From Elymus sibiricus (Eukaryota > Streptophyta > Magnoliopsida > Poales > Poaceae), in assembly GCA_039707655.1 (NCBI GenBank), contig CM077663.1, positions 436,931,830 to 436,995,829 on the forward strand: DNA of 64,000 bases, given 5' to 3'. A model generated the notes under the pieces. It was not told where the DNA came from. It made no database searches and saw only the letters and a list, made by a program, of their open reading frames with translations. Both the position numbers and the translations under genes were made by a program. Below are positions 1 through 11,102 of this stretch, piece by piece (within the stretch, counting starts at the first letter, position 1; each line of letters opens with the position of its first letter).

Positions 1-888
1 TAGGTTCGGTGAAGTATAGACATGACACGGAACCCCTTCCGATCAATGATCAACATCGGAGCCGTGGACACCCATATTGACCCCTATACCCACACGAATG
101 AATATTCGAGTGAACCTCCAGTTGCAGTGTGCTATTCCTTTTACTTCACGATATGTTACAAATACCCGAGGTGAAACATGTTGGCATCCCTGTGGATCAA
201 CACCTTGTCCACTATGCCAGTTACCTCGTTACCGGTATTGTTCTCTTTTCTCGTCACCGTGTTCCGGCATCCCTGTGATCAAATCACCCTGTGTATGGCC
301 AGACGATGATGGATACCGTAACACCGAGAGGGCCCAGCGATATCTCTCCATCATCGAAGGAGCAAATCCCAATCTTGAGCTATCAAGTTACTTGACATAC
401 TTTCCCATGAACCCGTAAGCCGCCGTAATAGCCATCCAGTTACGGATGACGTTTAACAAACCCCAAAGTTCATGAATCAAGCATGAAGGAACTCGATACT
501 CTCATGGTCTGAGGAATCATGCAAACGTTAACCATCTCTGTGTTATAAACCATTAACTTGTGACGAATGAATCTCATAGCATAACATCAATTCGGGCCGA
601 TTCAACACAAATGTTTTGCTAACATTGTGCCCTCAAAGTTGCTGGCATAGATATGCCCATGATTGGGAAAACATAATCATCATGCAACACTTGAGCTAGT
701 CTTAGAGGCACGACTAGGAATACATTTTACCGTTTATTATTCCACACGTGCACCTGGGTTTTCCCCAGAGCCTTTATGGATATACGGGCTCGGGAACCAC
801 AGCAGTTATAGCATGGAACATAAACATAATTATGAACAGGGAGATAATCAATAACATTTATTATTGCCTCTAGGGCATATCTCCTACA
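1..888 (-). repeat. 3' LTR of the Copia element (partial, cut by window edge)
   Basis: Collinear with 14547-15434 over its whole 888 bp. The inner end on the minus strand is TGTAGGAGATATGCCCTAG at 888, directly followed by the polypurine tract. Only the start of the LTR (888 of 2167 bp) is inside the window. Confidence 0.9.
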
Positions 889-3800
889 GACTCCCACTTG
901 CACTAGAGTCAATAATCTAGTTAATGCTAATGCACTTTACACCTGCGGCACACCCGTGTAAATATGCTTCGCTTGTGGTATAGCCTGATGTCCAACGGAT
1001 TTGACGACTTCAGCTCCGTGTGTATCTTTGCATATCCTCGTGTTTTCACGCTTTCACAAAATTCATATTTTGTGTGGACTTGGCTTTGTATGTATGTGAA
1101 TCACAGGTCGAACCTGGATTCCTCAGACTGAGTTATGGAGCAACTACCTGCAGTAGTGTCCCATTGACAAAAGCCTTCTTGGAGCCATACTAAGTTCATG
1201 AATGAACTATATGATTCAACATCTTGTCTGTTGCTTCGAAAGCGGCAACATACTTAGCCTCTGTTAAAGAATTCGCCATAGTAACTTGTTTAGAACAATT
1301 CTAACTTACCGTGCCACCATATTGTGTGTTACACAAAACCCTCAAATTAAATCGAAAATCGCATGGAGAAAAGGTGAAGACTGTATCGATGTAACATATT
1401 ACAACGAACTCTTCATGATTTCCGCTTGCGAGAAAACATGTCATCAGTGCTACTCCAGCACTCAATGACCCTTTTTCACTGTTGTCCCATGATCAGTACT
1501 TTTGATGACTTTGGTATCTATACTCGCAACACCTTGGGAGTATCGGACATATCTGGTTGTTTTACATACCATGGAATACATGATTAATCCAAACACAAGA
1601 GTGTGTGGAAACTCCATCATGTATTTTGCTCATCAGTGTTTTGAGATACCGAGTCTTGCAAAACTCTTTCCATGTGACTTCGGCAAGAATCACTCCTTGG
1701 CGTTTTAAATGCTAAAAGGTTTTAGCACCTTGTCAATATGTATTCATTGCTTAGCCCCATTAGGTAAATCTATCTCCATAGATCATCATGCCTAATATTG
1801 AGGCTATTTAGCCTAAGTACTTCATCGAAAAACTATTTTCAAATGAAGTCCTAATTCGTGTCAAGAAATTTATTTCCAATTAACAATGTGTCAAGCACAC
1901 AACGTTTTTAGAAATATTATTATGCTCCCACTTACTTTCTTGAATCACAAGCATCTTCGTTACCCATTGATGAAGTCAAAACCCTTTTGACCATTTCATC
2001 AAAACACGAATATTCCAACTCCCTTTTGCTCTCTTCTGTCCATCGCTGGAACTCTGAAGTTTGCATACTTACTAGCATCCTCTGGATCGACAAATTACTT
2101 TGGACTGTATCACATACAAGTCCTAGGTTTCATTTCCCTCAGATGGAAATCCTTTTGTCATCCATGTTTCATATCTCATGATTGAAATATGTATTAATTG
2201 CTAGTTCAACCCAAACCGACTTTAAGCATCGCTACGGTGAGACAATCTCATCGTAGTCAACTCCTTGAACTTGTTATCGCAACAAGTCGAGCTTTATGGA
2301 TAAAACATTTTATCCGTATCAGTTTTAGTTCCATAAATATTCGTTAGACTCTAAGTCTTCCGAAAGGTGTATCAAGATTTTAATCTTGAATCACTTATAT
2401 GGAAACTATCTCGGATTGTATTGGCATTTAGCCAATTCCGGAGTCAGGGCCCATCAACGCTTCCTTGTGTATTGTAGGTATACTGTTGTCTAACAACAAT
2501 ATCTCATTTGCGCACCTGATAGGTTTGCACGAGCTTTGCCTACGTGGTTCAGCTGCAAGTTCGACCGAAGTCCATACATTTTATTGTAGAGACTTCCGTA
2601 TCAGTCGCAGTAGGAAACTCCGGAATTTCTTCCAAGGTTTCTTTCCTTTGATCTGATGACAAATATACTGGTTATCTCGTCGAGTTGCATTTTCCTCCCA
2701 CTCACCTTTTGCAAGAACAATTCTCTTTAAAAGCATACCGTTTTTGTGGCAAAATACTTTGCCTTGGTATAGTGGTGGGGGAATACCCAATGACTCGGGA
2801 TAACCTACAAAGTAGCACTTGTCTGATTTGGAATAGGTTTGTAACCTTTTACACAAGCCCCATATTCCAAATGTTAAGAAAAGATATAACATGGTTGGGC
2901 GTAGCATACCATGGCGTCATTTCAACAGACCCGATGGAGCTCTTTTCAGTGTAAAAGCCACAGTCTCTAAAGCATCACTCTTTAAAAGGGATAATGGCAA
3001 ATCTATTTATATCATCTTTGATCTTACCATGTCATAAATGGTTCGATTACATCTTCACGGACTTTCCACTTGCAGTGGTGTTCCGGGAGGTGCAAGTTAT
3101 GAAACCCCTTTCACAACTCATCAGACATTCGCTAAACTTGTAACTCAAATATTCTTTTCTGCAATCGAATTGTAGAAACATAATTTTCTTGTTACAATAA
3201 CTTCTAATTCATTTTTGAAAACCTTTCGAATGAATTCAAAAGATCCAAACTTACGTCTCATCAAGTAAATATCCATATATCTACTTGAGTCATTTCTGAA
3301 GATAGATAAATCCACTACTTGCAACAACATTTATTGAACTACATACATCAAAATGTATGATCACCAATAAGTTTGTTGCTCATTCCTTATGGCCTGTGAA
3401 CGGTATTTTAGTCACTTCACTTTTCGGAGGAAAGTTGCAAGTGTCAGATGATTCAAAATCAAACGACTTCAAAATCCATCATAATGGAATTTTCCATGCG
3501 GGTTTCTCCAATGTGACCAAATGCAGTGCCACACTTGTGTGGTATTCTTTTAGTCTTGCGACATTTAGCGTCAGTGTTATGGATGTATCATATTACCATC
3601 AATATTCATAACATACGTCCCACCGATGATGGAAGTATGGCCCTTATGTTATTCATAATTCTGAACAACAATTGTTCTTTTCTAAACAACCCTCTTGCAT
3701 CAAACATTGTGCAATGGGCTAGAGTGTATGAAACTCTAAAATGAATTATGAAAGTAAACCCAGAGGTAATGTATTATTATCAATATTCATAACATACGTC

Positions 3801-4571
3801 TCATTCATAATGAAAGTATGGCCCTTATGTTATTCATAACATCGAACATAAAAAGTTCTCTTATGAACAACCTTCTTGCAAGATACCTTATGCAAAAGGG
3901 CTAGAGTGTGAAACTCTAAAATGAATTATGAAAGTAAATACATAGGGAATACACCGATGGAAGGTATAGTAACATTTACTATGTTCCATGTGTGTATCTC
4001 AACCTCATTCCTGGCTAGTCTTTCAGGCCATAGTAGTTCTTACATCGAGTTGCAACAGATTGCAATTGAGCGGGTATCTTTGTGATTAACTCACAATACC
4101 CAAGAATCAGTTATTAACAATTTAATCATAATTCCCAAGAACTATATCTTTGACCAGCCTTCTATACATCAAAAACTTGTATGACATTCATACATGAGCT
4201 GGATATTCCAGTCTTCTTTCTTTTGCCTTTATACTTCTAACAGTTTAACTTTTAGTATTTCTCCTACTCTCAGAAGAAGCATCCAACTTAAGAGCGGCGT
4301 TAGCCCCAAACTTCCTAGGCGTGAAAGTCTTACTAACACTCTTCGGATATTTCCTTCCTCTTTAAGTTGTTGTTTTATTCACCTTCATTTACATGACAGG
4401 CGTTCTAGTGGATCCCTCTTTTATCAGTCTAATGCATAGTAAACTCCTTTACTAATAGTTTGCAAACAAACATTGCTTTGGATATCTCATATCTTTTAGC
4501 CTTTGTCTGTCTCTGAAAAAGATTTTCAGATTCCATGAATATCACATAACTATCCAAACTTTCGAAGTTCG
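889..4571 (-). pseudogene. Degraded Copia pol and 3' part of gag
   Basis: No long ORF survives, but recognisable pieces come in the Copia order on the minus strand. Near 1150-1260 there is an RNase H-like signature (TEAKYVAAFEA, compare the usual STTEAEYVA). Around 2700-2850 lies an integrase C-terminal signature (CYFVGYPE followed by KNGMLLKR). Gag-like sequence (RYEISKAMF) lies near 4450-4510. Stops and frameshifts separate them all. The order gag, integrase, reverse transcriptase and RNase H fits a Copia element whose proteins are dead. I could not place the reverse transcriptase active site. The strand and family are secure because the LTRs and polypurine tract agree. Confidence 0.65.
3600..3950. 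repeat. Tandem duplication of about 181 bp inside the Copia internal region
   Basis: The stretch beginning caatattcataacatacgtc at 3600 recurs at 3781 and stays similar to about 3945, through the shared phrases atggcccttatgttattcata and gaaactctaaaatgaattat. The copies differ at many positions, so the duplication predates this insertion or lies in fast-changing sequence. Confidence 0.7.
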
Positions 4572-4576
4572 GGTCT

Positions 4577-4609
4577 TGTTGGGGATATAACCCGTGGTGA
4601 GACCCGCCC
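4577..4609 (+). repeat. 5' LTR stub (33 bp) of the Gypsy element
   Basis: Identical to the start of the 3' LTR at 11103-11135 (tgttggggatataacccg and onward to gacccgccc). After 4609 the sequence leaves the LTR. The word acccgtggtgag (4589-4600) reappears inverted as ctcaccacgggt (about 4627-4638), forming a fold-back across the deletion junction. Confidence 0.85.
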
Positions 4610-4637
4610 AAGTGACATACGTCATGACTCACCACGG

Positions 4638-5045
4638 GTGGCGGCTTACGTTGAGACAGACAATGAGACGGCGCGTCAGGACGCGTTGGATGCTTTGGAT
4701 GAAGAGCGTGACCTAGCGGCGGCTCGATCGGCGATTTATCAGCAAGACCTGCGCCGCTATCACAGCCGCCGAGTCAAGACCCGGACGTTTCAAGAAGGCG
4801 ACTTAGTGTTGCGCCTGATTCAAGATCAGACGGATGCGCACAAGTTGTCTCCTCCATGGGAAGGGCCTTTTGTGGTTAGGAGAAACCTCAAGTTTTTCTG
4901 TAACCTTAGCTTTTCTCCTTTTCCGAACTGTTTTTCCAGTTCTGGGTCATACTATCTCATTGACGTACGAGACGAGTCACGCACTTCTGGGCAGGAGACC
5001 CTCCGGCCATGGAATATCGCTCATCTGCGGCCTTACTACACCTAA
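4638..5045 (+). pseudogene. Integrase C-terminal end of Gypsy polyprotein (truncated)
   Basis: The reading frame encodes a charged helical stretch (ALDEERDLAAARSAIYQQDL), then RRYHSRRVK, FQEGDLVLR, PPWEGPFVV, SYYLIDV and finally WNIAHLRPYY before the stop. This is the usual end of Ty3/Gypsy integrase in grasses: GDLVLR and the WEGPF block form the C-terminal DNA-binding and targeting region. The catalytic DDE core and zinc-binding domain are missing through the 5' deletion, so this is a remnant. A 48-bp insert with GT...AG ends (4892-4939) lies between VVRRNL and SGSYYLID, and removing it gives the family-typical sequence. The true beginning of the polyprotein is lost, so the start given is only the first clearly integrase-like codon region. 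Confidence 0.8.
4892..4939 (+). other. Possible 48-bp micro-intron in the integrase C-terminus
   Basis: The segment starts gtttttctgtaacc and ends with a pyrimidine-rich tract and tttttccag. Its length is a multiple of three, so the frame stays open either way. Excision joins AGAAACCTCAA to TTCTGGGTC, giving RNLNSGSYYLID, which fits the family better than the unspliced frame. The size is below the usual plant intron minimum, so a simple insertion is also possible. Confidence 0.4.
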
Positions 5046-6197
5046 GTCATCGACTTCCCTTGTTGTATAATATCATTGTATATATCATATATATATATAA
5101 AATAAAGTTGGTATCCCTGCAAGCCGGGGCCTCTGCCGTTTTTACATCACATTGTCCAAGATGGCTACAATCATATGATCACTTGGGGGCTTTCAACCTG
5201 CCGGGTTAGGCTTCAACCCTCTTGGTCTGGCTCTTCAAAGCCGGAGTTACAAGGTCATTTGGGGGCTTCTAACCTGCCGGGTTAAGCTTCAACCCTCTTG
5301 ATCGGCTCCTTAAGTACAAATTATCACCTACTGGCGGCTTACAAGACGGCGGCTTATAAGTTGGTGTGCAAGTTGATATTATCAACAAAGATTACTAGGA
5401 GTGCAGCGAGTCATGAACTCACCTCCTCTAATCTGTGAAAACGGGTTATGCCTGCCTGTATGCAGATGCACTTTGTCAGGGGTGCAGCGAGTTCTAAAAC
5501 TTACCCCCTGCAAAGGCCTCTTACAGCGGCGAGGCTAACTCTGTAAGGCCGGGTTATACCTGCCTGTATGTAGATGCACTTTGTCAGGGGTGCAGCAAGT
5601 TCTATAACTTACCCCCTACAAAGGCCTCATACAGCGGCGAGGTTAACTCTTATATTTGTAACTACGGGTTATACCTGCCTGTAAGTAGATGCGCTTTGTC
5701 AGGGGTGCAGCGAGTTCTATAACTTACCCCCTACAAGGGCCTCTTACAGCGGCGAGGTTAACTCTTCTATTTTGCTGCGTCTCTTTCTGGGTTGCTACGC
5801 TCTTATTAAGAGTTCAAAGTAGCTAAGACCACTCAGAAGAACCGGCTTATATCTTCGGAAAGGCAGGCAAGGAAAATGAGGTTTCACGCCTCCGGGTTAG
5901 GCTTTTTAAGTCGCCCCTCGCAGTGATACAGAACATGTTTCTGCCTTAGTCTTATATTGCCGGGTTTATCTACAAGGTAAGACGCCGTGCAGATTGATAC
6001 CATAAGCCGCTTGAAGAAAAGCAAGGAATATATTATGATTGACTCAAGACTCATACGTGCACGATGGCACGGGTCAGACAGTGAAAGAGTTTTTCTACAA
6101 GCCTATTACAAAGCTCTCTTTGAGAGCTCAACAGGCAAACAGCCAAAAGTTTTATACACATCGGCGGCTCAAGAAGCCGGGTTATCAAATATCAAGT
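5046..6197. repeat. Non-coding spacer with short tandem repeats (Gypsy internal)
   Basis: No gene is seen. About 5180-5310 holds two copies of a unit around cttgggggcttt / tttgggggcttc and cctgccgggtta. About 5398-5770 holds three to four copies of a unit of roughly 100-125 bp containing gcactttgtcaggggtgcag, gttctataacttacccc and cttacagcggcgagg. The function is unknown. Such arrays are common in the untranslated part of Tat-like elements. Confidence 0.7.
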
Positions 6198-7319
6198 TCA
6201 GCTCGACGGCGGGTCATCCTGCTCCGGGTCTTCGACTTCTTCGATCTGAAGATTGTCCACGTCCCAGTTGCAGTGTGTTAGCGCTTCAAACTGGGCGTCC
6301 TCAAACAGAGGAGACGGATCAATCTCAGGGGCGAAGAGATGCTTACGGCGCACGGGGGTCAAGTCTCTGCATTCAAAGGTGGGAGCGCGTATCTTCTTGG
6401 ATGTCTCGCTGTAAGCCGCCTGGTAAGCTGACATGTCAAGATCCTCCACCAGCTTGGAGGCAAGAACCCTGGAAGATCTTCTACATTGAGCATAGTCTTC
6501 TGTAGTGAACTCCGAGCCGTCATCTTTCTTGGACGGGAACCCATCCATCATTTCGTCAGCAGTTAGCTCAGGAGCGAAAGCCAAGCACCGGCTTAGCGCG
6601 GATAGAGCACCCTGCCTGGCGGCTGATCTTTTGAGCTCATCAATCTGCTTGGGCAGCGTGGACAGCAGCTCTAAGACTCCTTTCATGTGCTTGGGGATGC
6701 TCCTTACAGTCAGCATAGCTTTAATAGTCAGGAGAGTCCCGCAGTAGAGCTGTTCAGCCAATGAGTACACTGCCTTCAGCTTCATTACGCTATCAGAAGA
6801 TAATTGGCGGCTCCTTTCACCTGCAAGGAAGTTTGGGTGGTATAAGCCGCCAAGAAATATTATTTACCATGGACAGGAAAATCACTCAGTGCTATATGCT
6901 TACCAAAGATCGCAGAGGTCATCTTTGATATATGCTGTTTTAGGGTCTGCAGCTCAGCCGATACGGTTGTAAGCCGCCCTTCAGCGTCTTCTGCACGCTT
7001 GGTCAAGGCGGCTTGCTGAGTTTCAGTATTCTTCTTGAAAAGAGCAAAGTCTACTTGCGTCTTTTCAAGATCTTCGACGGCAACCCGCCACTTGGTTTCC
7101 GCCTCTGACCGGGCGGTCTGTTGCACATCGAGATTTTTCTTCAGGCTGGCCATTTCAGACTCAGCCGCCTCCAGAGCATCCTGTAACAATTCAAAAGCAG
7201 GAAAAAGGGGGTTCAATGTTCATGATAAGTTACCAGTGAGGAAATTATGCTACAAGTCTCAAGCAGATTGCAAGCAATATACTCGACACTTGGGGGCTAA
7301 TGTCTATTTGTTCTCTAAG

Positions 7320-7600
7320 GCTAGTCCCGGCTCATCTTTGAAAAGATAAGCCGGCCCTTGGGGGCTACAGATCACGCTCTCAAGTCTCTCAATTCAAGTC
7401 CCGGCTCATCTTTGAAAAGATAAGCCGGCCCTTGGGGGCTACGGATCACGCTCTCAAGTCTATCAATTAAAGTCCCGGTTCATCTTTCAAAAGATAAGCC
7501 GGCCCTTGGGGGCTACAGGCGACGTTCATTTCATTCATTAAAGTCCCGACTCATCTTTAAAAAAAAAAGATAAGCCGGCCCTTGGGGGCTACAATCAGCA
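7320..7600. repeat. Minisatellite of about 74-bp units, each with a stem-loop
   Basis: Four units begin near 7322, 7396, 7471 and 7542. Each contains ccggctcatctttgaaaag followed by ataagccggcccttgggggctac. The words ccggct and agccgg, together with atctt and aagat, pair into a hairpin with a short loop. More diverged units follow at about 7620 and 7690 (cccagacttgggggctac, ccccgatacttgggggctac). The array lies in an intron of the antisense gene. Confidence 0.8.
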
Positions 7601-9455
7601 TCTTTACAGTATCCAACGAGAGTCCGGGTCATCATTTCATGATAACCCAGACTTGGGGGCTACAGCTGTTCAAACTCTATACATCGAGTATCGGCCTACT
7701 ATTAATACTACCCCGATACTTGGGGGCTACAGCTCAAGTTCTACTGTGTTGCTAAGGAAAGACCCGACTTATTATTCGAAATATTAATCCGGCTCTTGGC
7801 GGCTAGGAAAGGGTATAAGGGATAAGCTGGTAACAGTTTTACCTCGTATTTTTTCTTCATGAGGCTGACAAGCTTCAGCTCCATCTTCCGGCTTGATTCC
7901 AGGCGGTTTAGAAATCCAGCATGAAGCTCATCAGCGGTAAACTTCTCCAGCACAGTGGGTTCAAAATTAAATTCTTCCAGCGAAGAAGTTTCGGCCTTGC
8001 CAGAGTGCCTTGTTAATACACGGGGTTCAGGGGTGTGATGACCCGTCCCAGTAATAGCAACGTCTGGAAGGGTTGTATCTTCATCAGCCATTGAAGGGCT
8101 GGGCGGTTTAGGATCATCCCTCGCAGGGCTTTCAGCGGTCGTATCATGACCCGCCGGCTCAGGTGGCTGGTGAATATCTTTCTCAGTATCTGCGGCTGGT
8201 GGAGAGGCCGGCTTAGCAAACACCGGCTCTTTGGCAATTGGGGCGGCAGTAGACCCGCCAGTCTTTCTACGTTTGGCTTGGGCCCTGGAAGGTACAGTTG
8301 ATGGTTATATATATATGTCAAGGACATTGAAAGCATTCAAGTGCAAAATAATATACGTACTCCGGGTTGATCTTCATTGGGGGCAGCTTTGATGCGGTTG
8401 AGTCGCCAGATGAAGGCGGAGAGTCCTGAAGGCATCCAAAGCAATACAAGACAAAGTAAGATTACAATGCAAAGTTGATGAAAATTATGTTTCAGTAAAA
8501 GGATACCTCAGCTGGCCGTTTTCGAGGAGCCGGGGAGTGTGGTAACCCGGTCACAAGGTCTCCAGAGCCGGCGCTCCGGGTCTGACGTCGGGAGTTATGC
8601 TGTTGCTTTTTCAAAAGGAAATGGGGATCTAAGTGAGCAAGAGGATGAGAGAAGGGGACCTTCCGGACGACCCGCCGTATTCTGTCTTGTGGAAAGATCT
8701 CTGAGTCAGAAATATCAATTACCTCAGGAGCGTTGGCGTGGCTTGCTTCCGTCTCGTCCTGTGAGTAATTATTGTCAATAAGCTATATAAAAAGATGGCC
8801 AAGAGAATCAAGTTCTACCTCTGAGTCATCACTTTCAGCCGGCTCTGGAGTGGCGGCTTTCTTCTTCTTCTTGGCCGGGGTTTTCGTCTTAGGTTTCCTC
8901 ACTGGCGGGTTGAATTTCTTCTTCCAGAACGGGGAGTTGGCCTGTACATAAACCGCCGGTTAAGGTTAGAAGGTACGAGACAAATATTATCAAAGGAAGG
9001 AAAAGAGACTTACGTCTGGAGCCGGATGCTTGGCGTAGAAGGGCTCTAGCCCAACCTTACTACAAGCTTCTTGGCTTTCACCAAGGAGTCCTTTGACGCC
9101 GGTGTTGATATCTTCGTCAGTCAAAGGAGTTGTCTTGAAGCAAAGGGGGTCATTGGGTTCACCCGTGTATTCGCACATGAGCCGGTCACGCCGGCTCAAT
9201 GGCATGATTTTCCAGCTTACCCAGCAACGGGTTAGGTCAACACCTGTCAAGCCGTTAGCCAGCAGAGCTTTGACCTTGGTGTAAGCCGAGGCGTACTTCG
9301 CTCGCTCGGCGGCTGTCATCCGTGCTGGGAGGGGGTTTTCATTGGTAAAGCAGAGCCGGGTTGGACGGTAACCCGGTAGGGGATTCTCGCCTTCAGGAGA
9401 GGTGTCCTGGCAATAAAACCAGGTTTTGTTCCAGTCCTTAGGGTGACTCGGCAAG

Positions 9456-10005
9456 GTGGCTGAAGGGTATGGCAGGTCTCTTCGTCTTTGGATGGTAATG
9501 CCACCAAGTTCCAAGCTGGGACCAGCCGCCATTTCAGTCTGGCGGTTTGCATAGTGATATTCATAGAAGAGGTCAACAGACGGTTCTTCTTGCATATAGA
9601 CTTCATTTAAAACTTGAAATTGGCAGATATTGGTAACTGAGTTGGGGCCTATGTCTTGAGGATGGATCTGGAAGAAGTGAAGAACATCCCGGAAAAACTT
9701 TGACCCGGGAGGGCGAAACCCGCGAAGGATGTGGCTGAAGGGTATGGCAGGTCTCTTCGTCTTTGGATGGTAATGCCACCAAGTTCCAAGCTGGGACCAG
9801 CCGCCATTTCAGTCTGGCGGTTTGCATAGTGATATTCATAGAAGAGGTCAACAGACGGTTCTTCTTGCATATAGACTTCATTTAAAACTTGAAATTGGCA
9901 GATATTGGTAACTGAGTTGGGGCCTATGTCTTGAGGATGGATCTGGAAGAAGTGAAGAACATCCCGGAAAAACTTTGACCCGGGAGGGCGAAACCCGCGA
10001 AGGAT
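9456..10005. repeat. Perfect 275-bp tandem duplication
   Basis: 9456-9730 and 9731-10005 appear identical. Both start gtggctgaagggtatggcag, and the second is followed by gtggtcagt, so a gtgg microhomology marks the junction. Because 275 is not a multiple of three, it breaks the reading frame of the antisense exon. The identity implies a very recent event. Confidence 0.9.
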
Positions 10006-10182
10006 GTGGTCAGTAAAAATGATGATCTCTCCCTCCTTGGGCTCAGGCCTTTTCAACAGTCCTGGAACCCGCCAGTGTATTTCCTCTTTGCTTGGTAACA
10101 TGCCAGATTCAACAAAGTCAAGAAGGAGCTGTTCTGTAACTCCAGAGCTGACCCAGTCGCAAGATGATGGAGTCCTTGTCAT

Positions 10183-11102
10183 TTTGGCGGATTATGCTGC
10201 AAGGATAAAAGGAATGGCGGGTTAGAAGAGCAATTACTGAGCAATACAGTTACAACTAGCGTAACAGTGGAAGAGCTAAGCCGCCAGAGTAATTGGCGGA
10301 GAACCGCCAAGACAATGGCGAGTTACGGAAGCAAGGCGATATGGAAAGAAAATCGGCTAAGTGTGGAAAACAGGTTTTGCATATCGTCTATTTGCTGCAA
10401 GATCTGCGGGTGAAGAAAAAATAAAAATGAATACGACCTAGAAATAACAGTGGATGAACAAAACCAATCTACCCGCAACAATGAGTGTCATATGGACACA
10501 AAAATGAGTGGGGGATGGACTTCGGAGGAGTGCCCGCAGCCAAAGGGTAGTGACACGAGATCTTGGGCAGTGTTCAAAGCCTCGGAGGTTATCAATGGTG
10601 ATGAACTCGCAAGAACGAGGAAGAACTCGGAACCCTAACAGGAGTGTACACAGATTCAATGAGGATCAGAGGAATTTACCTCTGAGATGCGGAGGCGCCG
10701 GTGAGGCTCTGGTCCGTTTCGGGCTGAGGCAGTGGCCGGCGATGAGAACGACGGCGCGTCTTCGGTCGCGGTGGCGGAGCTCTGGAGAAGGAGGCTTCAC
10801 GCGAGGAAGGAGACGACAGCGACAGGCGGAGAAAGGGAGGAGGCGCACGTGGCGCTATTTATAAGGAGAAGGGCAACCGTGCGCGCGAAAGTGGGGAGCT
10901 ACAGTAAATTGGCGCCTCGATTTTCGGGATGACCTTTCGGTGACAAAGATCCGTTGCAAACATCATGGAATCTTTTCCGAATATTCGGTGTGACGTCATG
11001 GCGGGTTACAAGTTAAACTTTCCAGATGACAGCGCTATGAAGACTCGCCGCTAAGTAAGTTAAAGATTGACATGAGCTGGCTCAAATCAACCTGGGGCCT
11101 AA
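10183..11102. other. Spacer: 5' region of the antisense gene and run-up to the 3' LTR
   Basis: No plausible coding region is seen. About 10660-10870 is GC-rich and reads on the minus strand as a leader downstream of a TATA box. The end of the spacer (cctggggcctaa, just before 11103) is the purine-rich primer for plus-strand synthesis. Confidence 0.6.
10855..10863 (-). promoter_or_regulatory. TATA box for the antisense gene
   Basis: The minus strand reads ccTATAAATAGcgccacgtg. It is followed by a GC-rich leader of several hundred bases before the first ATG at 10182. The sense strand of the retrotransposon has its own TATA in the LTR, so this box most likely serves only the antisense gene. Confidence 0.5.

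Larger units (their letters stand above)
6198..10182 (-). pseudogene. Multi-exon antisense gene inside the Gypsy element, interrupted by a duplication
   Basis: A spliced gene on the strand opposite to the retrotransposon. The first exon begins at ATG 10182 and runs to 9014 (splice donor gtaagt). It encodes a globular region (EIIIFTDHILRGFRPPGSKF, WNKTWFYCQD, TNENPLPA, CEYTGEPNDP) resembling the plant-mobile or 'putative gypsy type transposon' domain often annotated in grass genomes. Exon 8819-8941 is lysine-rich (KTKTPAKKKKK). A later exon around 7840-8285 is Pro/Ser-rich, then LEEFNFEPTVLEKFTADELH. The exon about 6890-7182 is a coiled coil (ESEMASLKKNLDVQQ). The last exon, about 6198-6823, ends in an acidic tail (IEEVEDPEQDDPPSS). 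A 275-bp direct duplication in exon 1 shifts the frame. The function is unknown. The exon borders not given exactly are approximate. Confidence 0.65.

Noticed and set aside
77..418. A 113-codon ORF repeated almost unchanged at 14623-14964
   Set aside because: Both lie within the Copia LTR in the same relative place, with no protein family resemblance. They are shadows of conserved LTR sequence.
7320..7600. A CRISPR-like array of regular repeats
   Set aside because: The genome is eukaryotic, the units are tandem with no unique spacers, and there are no cas genes.
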